From Bordetella parapertussis (GTDB lineage Bacteria > Pseudomonadota > Gammaproteobacteria > Burkholderiales > JACQAP01): a stretch of DNA of 64,000 bases. Location of the stretch: the NCBI GenBank assembly GCA_945900965.1, contig CAMDKM010000015.1, positions 24,740 through 88,739 on the forward strand, given 5' to 3'. A model generated the notes under the pieces. The model saw only the letters and a program-made list of their open reading frames with translations, searched no databases and was not told the origin of the DNA. Positions 8,042 through 15,207 of this stretch are shown here, one piece after another (positions within the stretch are counted from its first letter, which is position 1; the number at the start of each line of letters is the position of its first letter). Both the position numbers and the translations under genes were made by a program.

Positions 8042-8992
8042 TCAGCGGACTTTGGTGCGTACTTTCTTGATACCGATGTGTTCCGCCGCGGCTTCGGCTC
8101 TCAGCCAGACGACAAAGTCCTTTACATCTTCGTTGCGCGAAGACGCGGCCGACTGAATGACGTAATACGCGCGCGCGGCGACCGATCTGGCGCTGAACGG
8201 TGCCACCAGCTTGCGGCCGCGAAGCTGCGGCTTCAGCAGGGGGCTGCGACCGAGTGCCACGCCTTGCCCGTTCATGGCCGCGACGACCACTTGATCGTAA
8301 TGACTGAAATGCAAGACGCCGGACGGTTTCAGATCGGAAAGTCCCAGTGCCTGCAACCATTGCGTCCAGCCGAGCCAGGGAGCGATATGGCGGGCGTCCT
8401 CATAATGAAGCAGAACGAAGTGTTTCAAATCGGAAGGCGTCTTGAGCGGATGGGGATGGTTTTTCAGCAGCGCGGGACTGCATACTGGGAACACCTCTTC
8501 GTGGAACAGCTTGACCACGCCGTCTCCCGCTATCGGCCCGCCATAACGGATCGCCAGTTCGATCTTGCTTCGTTCCAGGTCCACCACGTCGGAGGTCGCC
8601 GATATACGCACATCGACTTCGGGGCGGTGCTTCGTATAACCCACCAATCTCGGGATGAGCCAGAGTGAAGCAAACGCTGGCGTCGTCGTTACGGTAAAGG
8701 TGCGCGCGGCCTGGGGGGTGCGGATGAGTGTGGTCGTGTCTTCCAAACGCCGCAGCACATCGGCGACGGTTCGATAAAGGGCCTCTCCGGCTTCCGTGAG
8801 CGTCAATGCGCGAGTGCGACGCTGGAAAAGCGGCGCGCCCAAACGTTCTTCCAATGTCTTGATCTGGCGGCTTATCGCGGATTGGGTCAGGAACAATTCC
8901 TCGGCTGCCTTGGTAAAGCTCAAGTTGCGCGCGGCTGCTTCAAACCCTTCGATCAGTCCCAGCGGCGGCAGGTTAAAGGGTTTGTTATTCAT
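8042..8992 (-). CDS. LysR-family transcriptional regulator, GcvA-like
   Basis: A 316-residue LTTR. Residues about 8-66 form the winged helix (LIEGFEAAARNLSFTKAAEELFLTQSAISRQIK), followed by the linker helix and a substrate-binding-like co-inducer domain from about 95 (TFTVTTTPAFASLWLIPRL). The wording of the helix and of LWLIPRL is that of the GcvA subgroup. It is divergent from the DUF2917 gene at 9111 with a 118-bp gap, the usual arrangement for an LTTR and a gene it controls, so the DUF2917 gene is the likeliest target. The co-inducer is unknown. Confidence 0.9.
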   Translation of the reverse strand: MNNKPFNLPPLGLIEGFEAAARNLSFTKAAEELFLTQSAISRQIKTLEERLGAPLFQRRTRALTLTEAGEALYRTVADVLRRLEDTTTLIRTPQAARTFTVTTTPAFASLWLIPRLVGYTKHRPEVDVRISATSDVVDLERSKIELAIRYGGPIAGDGVVKLFHEEVFPVCSPALLKNHPHPLKTPSDLKHFVLLHYEDARHIAPWLGWTQWLQALGLSDLKPSGVLHFSHYDQVVVAAMNGQGVALGRSPLLKPQLRGRKLVAPFSARSVAARAYYVIQSAASSRNEDVKDFVVWLRAEAAAEHIGIKKVRTKVR

Positions 8993-9110
8993 TCCTTGAA
9001 CTCATGCATGGCATTCCTAAAAACCGTTTGAACGATGCGATCCACTTATAGAGAATGCATCCCACGCCGCACCTTCATGCGTGCGCGGCAGGAATGCAAA
9101 GGAGCATAAC

Positions 9111-9527
9111 ATGTACGTCGATCTGGCCCAAGCGGGCGTAGCGATTCCAAAACATCGGTCCGTGCCGATTCGTTCCGGACCTGGAACTCAAATGCTTGTG
9201 TTGACGGGATGCGTCTGGGTTACCCAGGAAGGTGATGGAAAGGACTACATCCTCGCCTCGGGTGATGCCATGGCAGTACGCAAAACAGGGCTCACGCTGG
9301 TCATGGCGCTCGAGGACAGTACGGTTTCGCTGGCGGTGCCCGAAAAATCCGGTGCGCAACCGGCAGAGCGGCACTATCCGAAGGGCGAGACAGTGGATTC
9401 ATTGACGAACAGAGCGAAGCAACTACGTGCCGAATATATTGGGCATCTGGCGGGGCGCTTCAGGGGAAAATTGCGTCGGGCTGTATCAGGGTGGAGCGAA
9501 TGGATACGTCATCCAGGCTCCATTTGA
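9111..9527 (+). CDS. DUF2917 family protein
   Basis: A 138-residue protein without signal peptide. The core (IPIRSGPGTQMLVLTGCVWVTQEGDGKDY, then LASGDAMAVRKTGLTLVMAL) is the small beta-rich DUF2917 domain, in which a conserved W-V-T motif and a D-Y-x-L-x-x-G-D turn recur. The function of the family is not established. An AAAGGAG sequence ends 5 bp before ATG 9111. It is paired divergently with a GcvA-like LysR regulator. The C-terminal 40 residues are basic and look non-conserved. The stop codon lies one base before a repeat element (9529). Confidence 0.8.
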   Translation: MYVDLAQAGVAIPKHRSVPIRSGPGTQMLVLTGCVWVTQEGDGKDYILASGDAMAVRKTGLTLVMALEDSTVSLAVPEKSGAQPAERHYPKGETVDSLTNRAKQLRAEYIGHLAGRFRGKLRRAVSGWSEWIRHPGSI

Positions 9528-9528
9528 A

Positions 9529-9694
9529 CCTAAAAACCGCAATTCAGCCACAGAGATCACCGAGAACACAGAGGGAATCAAGGAATTGGATCAGCAGGCC
9601 CCACTCACCAAACGGGTGAGCGTGATAAACAACTAACTTTCTTGATTTTCCTCTGTGAACTCTGTGTCCTCTGTGGCAAATAGCCTTTTCTAGG
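9529..9694. repeat. 166-bp dispersed hairpin element, copy 1 (CCTA...TAGG ends, 9-bp phased arms)
   Basis: Outer ends are CCTAAAAACCGC and GCCTTTTCTAGG. Inside are the arms GCCACAGAGATCACCGAGAA (from 9547) and CTCTGTGTCCTCTGTGGC (ending 9677), which pair with few mismatches over 28 bp and repeat about every 9 bp. About 60 bp at each side match the element at 14317-14473 almost base for base but in the opposite orientation, so the ends define a discrete unit. No coding sequence is inside. Confidence 0.8.
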
Positions 9695-9718
9695 TTGAAT
9701 CCTGTGCGGGAGGTGCCC

Positions 9719-10201
9719 ATGTCAGATAGCCCGGAGCGAGTGGCAATTCATACAGCCGATGTCCCGGCGCGCAGCAAACCGTCGAACTATCCGGAGCCCT
9801 TCGCATCGCGCATGAGGGGCCGGGGAAAACTTCCACTGGGAGATTTCTTCGGTCTGATCCAATTTGGCGTCAACCTCACGCGACTGGCGCCGGGTGCCGT
9901 ATCATCTCTGCGGCATGCGCATACGAAGCAGGATGAATTCATCTATATCATGCAGGGGAGTCCGACGCTTCATACGGATAAAGGACGGGAAAAGATGCTT
10001 CCCGGAATGTGCGCGGGCTTCAAGGCGGGCACAGGCAACGCACACCGATTGATCAACGAGACGCTCGATGAAGTCGTGTACCTTGAAATTGGCGATAGAA
10101 CTTCGGGGGATGAAGCCAGTTACCCCGATGACGATCTAGTGGCGATGCTCGTGGAAGGAAAGTGGATTTTCGTGCATAAAGACGGCTCGCCGTATGCATG
10201 A
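9719..10201 (+). CDS. Cupin-domain protein
   Basis: A 160-residue cytosolic protein with one cupin barrel. Motif 1 is LRHAHTKQDEFIYIMQGSP (G-x5-H-x-H-x4-E-x6-G type) and motif 2 is GMCAGFKAGTGNAHRLIN (G-x5-P-x-G-x2-H-x3-N type, with a K for the usual proline). The two motif-1 histidines, the glutamate and the motif-2 histidine would bind one metal ion. Ending with a short helical tail, it resembles proteobacterial cupins annotated as sugar- or small-acid-handling, but no substrate can be named. GGGAGGTG stands 5 bp before ATG 9719. It follows a repeat element directly and is followed by another. Confidence 0.8.
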   Translation: MSDSPERVAIHTADVPARSKPSNYPEPFASRMRGRGKLPLGDFFGLIQFGVNLTRLAPGAVSSLRHAHTKQDEFIYIMQGSPTLHTDKGREKMLPGMCAGFKAGTGNAHRLINETLDEVVYLEIGDRTSGDEASYPDDDLVAMLVEGKWIFVHKDGSPYA

Positions 10202-10258
10202 ACTCATTGCCCCGACGCGAGAGACAACCGGGATTAAGACCAAGGGCATTTCTAAAAG

Positions 10259-10352
10259 TCCCCTCTCCCCCGGGAGGGCTAGGGTGAGGGAACTCGTTGA
10301 TTGTCTTTCCCTCATCCCAAACCTTCTCCCAGAGGGAGAAGGAGTATTTTGA
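10259..10352. repeat. CCCTCTCCC / GGGAGAAGG palindromic repeat
   Basis: CCCCTCTCCCCCGGGAGGGC with AGGGTGAGGG, a 20-bp spacer, then CCCTCATCCC and CTTCTCCCAGAGGGAGAAGG. The blocks are self-complementary and also pair across the element. The same pattern occurs at 32228-32333 and, inside a gene, at 4780-4920. Confidence 0.7.
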
Positions 10353-10415
10353 ATTCTTGGAGGCGCCCACAAGTGATTGTCGAACACAGAGAAGCAGGAC
10401 AGATGATGCGAATAC

Positions 10416-11579
10416 ATGACTGCAAGCGGTGAGTTGCGCAACCCGGTGTGGCTTGCTGTCGGTGGGCTCATTGCGCTCGCGGCGGCTTTGGGGGTCGGAA
10501 GATTTGTCTATACCCCCATATTGCCTCTGATGATCGAGGATCTGGGGATGAGCAAAACGATGGCCGGCGCCCTGGCGTCCGCCAACTTCGCCGGGTATCT
10601 GGCCGGAGCCCTTGTCGCGGCCACGTCGGTGCTTCCGGGTTCGCGGCGTCGATGGTTGCTGACGGCGCTCATGGTCAGCGCAGTCACTACCGGCGCGATG
10701 GGCGTCCTGAATTCGACAGCGACATTTTTCGTGCTGCGTTTTCTGGGTGGATTTGCCAGTGCATTGGTTATGGTATTCGCCTCTGCGCTGGTGCTTGACC
10801 GCCTGAGCATCGCTGGACGCTCCCAACTTTCTGCAGTTCACTTTGCCGGCGTGGGTGCCGGAATTGCCGCTTCGGCCATTCTCGTGTCGGGAGTACTTGC
10901 GGCGGGTGGAAATTGGCGTTCGCTCTGGATGGCAAGCGGTATGCTTTGCCTCCTGGGGCTGGCAATTGTTTATGTCCTGATTCCGGATCGCAAGGAATCG
11001 TCCGGCTCCCCAGCATCAGGGCTGGCCGATAGGAAATCTGGACTTCGCAACCTGGTCATCGCCTACGGATTTTTTGGTTTTGGCTATGTGATTACCGCAA
11101 CCTTCCTGGTGCTCATCGTCCGCGCATCGGAGCCATTGCGCAGCTCGGAGCCTGTCATCTGGTTTTTGGTTGGACTTTCGGCGGCACCTTCGGTCGCGCT
11201 CTGGGGATGGCTCGCTGGAAAGTTGGGCAATGCAAAGGCTTTTGCGCTGGCTTGCGTGCTGCTAGCCGCGGGCGTGGCGGCGAGCGTCCTCTGGTCAGCG
11301 GTCCCCGGAATCGTGGCCTGCGCTGTTCTGCTGGGCGGCACGTTCGTAGGTATCACCGCGCTTGGCCTGATCGAGGCGCGCCGCCTTTCTCAGGGCGACC
11401 CTCGACGCACGCTGGCTGTCATGACGGCTTCATTCGGTCTGGGCCAGATACTCGGCCCAACAGTCGCCGGTTATATGCACGACCTTACCGGCAGTTTCCT
11501 GATGCCTTCGCTCGGGGCTGCGGGCGCTCTAATGTTGGCCGCAACGCTGACGTTCAAACTGTCCTGCGAATCGCATTAA
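10416..11579 (+). CDS. MFS transporter, YbfB/YjiJ family
   Basis: A 387-residue inner-membrane protein with about 12 hydrophobic segments. Segment 1 (LIALAAALGVGRFVYTPILP) with the following LMIEDLGMSKTMAGALASANFAGYLAG is diagnostic of the YbfB/YjiJ branch of the major facilitator superfamily. Members are proton-driven transporters of unknown substrate. ATG 10416 gives the full first helix. It stands alone between a repeat and the diguanylate cyclase gene. No frame lesion. Confidence 0.9.
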   Translation: MTASGELRNPVWLAVGGLIALAAALGVGRFVYTPILPLMIEDLGMSKTMAGALASANFAGYLAGALVAATSVLPGSRRRWLLTALMVSAVTTGAMGVLNSTATFFVLRFLGGFASALVMVFASALVLDRLSIAGRSQLSAVHFAGVGAGIAASAILVSGVLAAGGNWRSLWMASGMLCLLGLAIVYVLIPDRKESSGSPASGLADRKSGLRNLVIAYGFFGFGYVITATFLVLIVRASEPLRSSEPVIWFLVGLSAAPSVALWGWLAGKLGNAKAFALACVLLAAGVAASVLWSAVPGIVACAVLLGGTFVGITALGLIEARRLSQGDPRRTLAVMTASFGLGQILGPTVAGYMHDLTGSFLMPSLGAAGALMLAATLTFKLSCESH

Positions 11580-11850
11580 TCGTTTCCGAATAAAAGGGCG
11601 TCCAGTGTTTGAACAGCGGCCCGTCCTCGCCATAAACGGGATCGCATTCGGGTAGGGGAGCGATTTCGATCTGTCATGCAGCCTTCAGAGTATTCGACAA
11701 GATCATTCGAGGACAAGCTTCGCGGGATGATACCTAGTTCGAGGCGACTTTAACTTGTTTGTTTAAGTATTGTTTTTTCGAGCCAAATGCCCATTATTGT
11801 GACGTTTGCTTGAGGGCACTCGATTCTCGACACTTGGTAAGAAAATAGCC
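11580..11850. other. Intergenic region
   Basis: No supported gene. A short minus-strand frame at about 11580-11665 reads like coding sequence (ECDPVYGEDGPLFKHW) but has no start and is only about 40 codons, so it may be the end of a lost gene. An in-frame TTG at 11806 precedes the diguanylate cyclase, but ATG 11851 is a better start. Confidence 0.4.
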
Positions 11851-14071
11851 ATGCAATGGTCGATCCGGAACAAGCTTATCTTCGGCGGCGGTACGATCAT
11901 GGGTATTGTGGCGATTTCCAGGTATTTCGCCAGCGAGCAAATGCGCGTGGTCGCGGCAATTCTGAAACACAGCAGCACGATCGAGGCACCGCTCACGGAA
12001 GCGGGGCAAGAGATGCAGATCAACCTCCTCGAAACCGGCTACGCAGTGCTGGCCTACCTCGATGACAATGACCCCGCACACCTTGCGCGCATCGGTGACA
12101 GCAGCGAAAGTTTCTCCCGCTATCTGGTGCAATACGAAACCCTGGCGCTTGCGCCGCGTTTGAAGGACATCGGGCGCAAGGCGAAGGAGGGATTCGAGCA
12201 GTTTCGCACCCTCGGCGAACAGTTGGTCCGGACCAGCGACGAAAAATCGCGCAAGATGACCGAGGCGCTGACGATGTTCCAGGTTATGAACGCTCTGATC
12301 GCGAAAAAAATCCTCCACGTAACGGGCACGCATTCTCCGCCATCAGGTGACAAGCGTGACGCCGCGATCATGATGCAGATCAGCCTCCACGATTTCGAGC
12401 GGGACTTGGCGCGTCTAGACGACGCGGTTAACGCCGGATGGGAAGCACGGGCCAGTCAGTCCGCGCTGAGCTTCGGCGAGCATGGCAAACGCTATCTGCG
12501 CAACGCACTTTCCCCCCCAGGAAAGAAAAGCGATGGACGAGGTCGAGCGCGACTTCGCCGTGCTGCAGAAAAATATCGAAGAAATATTCGATTTGTCCCG
12601 TTCGCGGCGGCTTGCCGTCGCGGAATTCATCCAGATTCTCCGGACGATGGACAAGCTGTTGGATGACGAACTCCAGCTCGCTGCCCGAGCCGAGATGGAG
12701 GCGGATCAAAAGCGCTCGTTCGCGACCATGGATTGGCTTAATACAATGCTGATCGGGATAATGTTGAGCGGGAGCGTGCTGGGTACGGCGGTCGGAATCG
12801 CGGTGTACCGTGGCGTCACAAGACCCGTCAAGCGTTTGGCCGCCATGACGCAGGCGTTGGCGCAAGGTAAAGTCATCGTGCCGGGACAACTGGAATCCAA
12901 GGACGAATTCTCGGAGCTGATACGGTCTTTTGGAGACATGGCGTTGGCGCGCACGCACGCGGAGGGACAAATCCGCTCGCTGAACGCCGAACTGGAACAG
13001 CGCGTCGAGCTGCGCACCTTGGAGCTTGATCGGACCAACCGCACCCTGGAGAAGCAGAATTTCGCCGCCGACCAAATGACCAAACTGACGAACTTGCTGC
13101 AAACCGCGGACGACATGACGGAAGGCGGCGAGATTCTCGGGAGTTTATTGCCACCCTTGCTCGCCCTGCACGGCGGGGCCATTTATCTGAACTCGAATTC
13201 GCTCGATCGCCTGGATTGTCTGACCCAGTGGGGTAAGGCCCCCCAAGTGCTGACAATTTATCCGATAGATTGCTGGGGCATCCGCCGTGGCGGACCCTAC
13301 GGGGCTAGCGAGGGAGCGCAGGTCGTCGTTTGTTCCCACGTTTCCGCCGAAACGCGGCAGCAACCCTATCTTTGCGTGCCTCTGACAGCGCAAAGCACTT
13401 CCATAGGACTATTGCACGTGAGTTTCGCCGCCGATACGCAGCCCGAGACAAGCCCGGAAAATGTGCGGGAGAAGGTGTTTCGAGTCACCGATCAGCTTGC
13501 TCTGGCTTTGGGGAATCTCAAGTTGCGCCAGACGCTGCGCGAGCAATCGATTCGCGACCCTCTCACCGGCCTGCACAACCGCCGATTCTTCGAAGAATCG
13601 CTGAACCGCGAAATCGCGCGCTCGGCGCGTGACGAGGAACCGCTCGCCGTTGTCATTGTCGAGGTCGACAAATTCAAAGCCTACAACGACCAATATGGGC
13701 ACGATGGCGGAGACGCGGTGTTGCGCGCGTTGGCCCGCCTGATGAAGAATTCGGCGCGAGCGGGCGATATCGTTTCACGCTACGGCGGCGAGGAGTTCGC
13801 CATCCTGCTCCACGCCACGGCGCTGCCAGGCGCTATCGTATGGAGCGAGAAGCTCAGGGTAAACACGCGGCAGATGGAGATCAAACACGCCGGTCATATA
13901 CTGCCGCCGGTGAGCATTTCCCTCGGTGTTGCGCTGCATCCGGAATATGGGATGAGTGCCGCTGAGCTGATACAAGCCGCCGACGTCGCACTCTACGAGG
14001 CCAAACACAGGGGCAGAGACCGGATCGCGATTGCGGGCGATCAGCTTCCAGCGCCCATACTGGGAGCGTAA
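11851..14071 (+). CDS. Membrane diguanylate cyclase (HAMP - coiled coil - GAF-like - GGEEF), frameshifted at a C7 tract
   Basis: Two frames together make one protein. The first (from ATG 11851, frame open to 12666) has a membrane segment (KLIFGGGTIMGIVAISRYFA) and a long helical periplasmic sensor part. The second (readable from about 12482 to the stop at 14071) continues with the end of that part, a second membrane segment (MLIGIMLSGSVLGTAVGIAV), a HAMP region (YRGVTRPVKRLAAMTQALAQG), a coiled coil, a GAF-like stretch and a GGDEF domain. The active motif is RYGGEEF with VDKFKAYND upstream, and an RAGD inhibitory site lies five residues before it, so c-di-GMP synthesis with feedback is expected. 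The join is at CCCCCCC, 12512-12518; one extra base shifts the frame. Slippage, phase variation or a sequencing error are all possible. Confidence 0.85.
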
Positions 14072-14605
14072 GTCCCAACCGATCCAACCATCCCGTAGCC
14101 CGCATTTCAGGGCCGCCGCCGATAGGCTCAGTAGCGCCACCCATTGGCCGCGCCATCTGCTCTTGATAGAGCACTTCCTCCGTGCACTCGATTGGCCGTA
14201 CCTGGATCTCCGCGAGTGCTTTGCTTGTGAATTGCGCCGATTCCATCCGGTCCTGACGCCCGGAATCTTTGGTGCTGTCCAGAACCTCGGCTTAAAGCTC
14301 TGATTTCGACAATTATCCTAGAAAAAGCTATTTGCCACAGAGGACACAGAGTTCACGGAGCAAAATCAAGAGTGTATGTAGTTTTTCATGTTCACCCATT
14401 TGGTGGGTGCGGCATGCAGACTCGAGTCCTCGAATCTCTCTGTGTTCTCTGTGGCTGAATTGCCGTTTTTAGGATTATTCAAAATAGCGCAAATTCGCCC
14501 TGAGCCCGAGCCAGTGGCTGGCATTACCCAATCTGGTGAAGGAGGGAGTAGCATGGTTCGGCTGCGGCGTGAAAGCCATCCGCAGGTTTTCCCAGGAGAC
14601 CCATC
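14072..14605. other. Intergenic region holding a repeat element
   Basis: From 14072 to about 14310 I see no gene that I can support. The hairpin element occupies 14317-14473, and 14474-14605 is the leader of the small Cys-rich gene. Confidence 0.5.
14317..14473. repeat. 157-bp dispersed hairpin element, copy 2 (inverted relative to copy at 9529)
   Basis: Ends are CCTAGAAAAAGC and GCCGTTTTTAGG. The left arm TTGCCACAGAGGACACAGAG (14332-14351) is the reverse complement of the right arm at 9529-9694, including the flanking CTATTTGCC / GGCAAATAG; the right arm CTCTCTGTGTTCTCTGTGGC (14436-14455) corresponds to that element's left arm. The loop between the arms is not conserved. This shows a defined mobile-type unit, not merely a similar composition. 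Confidence 0.8.
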
Positions 14606-14734
14606 ATGACTCTATGCCCAATCGCGTTAGCGGTAACTTGCCGGAAGTGCGCCATATTCAACGCCTGTCCCGCCAAGGGGATTATCGGCGACTACAAAAA
14701 AGACGTGCCGCCCATGGACTCGAAGAAAAAATAA
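14606..14734 (+). CDS. 42-residue cysteine-rich small protein
   Basis: ATG 14606 is preceded by CCCAGGAGACCCATC (AGGAG, 6-7 bp spacing). The product MTLCPIALAVTCRKCAIFNA continues CPAKGIIGDYKKD and ends in KKK. Cysteines are at 4, 12, 15 and 21, with a C-x2-C pair in the middle, as expected for a zinc or iron-sulfur site, and the tail is basic. I have the impression that very similar short proteins (with the CPAKGIIGDYK-like string) exist in other betaproteobacteria, but could not check it. No signal peptide. It stands alone between a repeat element and the fusA 3' region. Confidence 0.65.
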   Translation: MTLCPIALAVTCRKCAIFNACPAKGIIGDYKKDVPPMDSKKK

Positions 14735-15147
14735 TAGATTAGAAGCGGGCGATTGCCGGTTTGCCGCGGACGCAAATATTCCTTGACTGCAGCAGACGAA
14801 AGGTGCTTACTTGTGGCGCTTCCGCACGCCGGATCGAGATAGATTCTCAATCCAAAGCTTGACGATCTGGTTGTTGCCCAAGACTGCCGCTGTTGCGAGC
14901 GCCATGTGGTTCTGGTGCACCTGATGCGGCACGGGTGGCGACCAACATACACCCGACGTTTGAGGGTTATTTCGGTTAGGGCGCTGAAGCAAGACGCAGA
15001 GGGCGTGACGTGAGTCGCGCCTTTTGCATTTTAGGCTACAGAAGACAGAGGACAGAGCGTCTTACCTTCGCCCCTTGTCCCCCGTCCCTCGCCTGAATCG
15101 TACCGGGCGGTGGGTGCGGAACGCCCCGGCATAGCGACGCTCCTCCC
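14735..15147. other. Intergenic region without a supported gene
   Basis: A minus-strand frame over 14807-14992 gives about 60 residues (with NHMALATAAVLGNNQIVKLW) that look partly like protein but have no ribosome site and match no family I know. AGAAGACAGAGGACAGAG at about 15040-15057 resembles the dispersed hairpin arms. Nothing else stands out. Confidence 0.4.
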
Positions 15148-15203
15148 GATTACCGTTCACCGTTCACCGTTCACCGATTGCCGTTTACCCCTCACGCCTC
15201 ACC
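15148..15203. repeat. Eight phased 7-bp units directly after fusA
   Basis: Reading the plus strand in sevens from 15148: GATTACC, GTTCACC three times, GATTGCC, GTTTACC, CCTCACG, CCTCACC. The array ends 4 bp before the fusA stop codon position (15208), so it lies in the 3' untranslated part of the fusA message. The same units, reverse-complemented (GAACGGT, AATCGGT), make up part of the array at 63223-63390. Confidence 0.85.
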
Positions 15204-15207
15204 TCTA

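Noticed and set aside
11580..11670. Minus-strand 40-codon frame reading like a gene end
   Set aside because: Too short, no start, no recognisable family; may be a relic but not supported.
14807..14992. Minus-strand frame with protein-like residues (NHMALATAAVLGNNQIVKLW)
   Set aside because: No ribosome site, no family I know, and it runs between repeats; kept only as a note.
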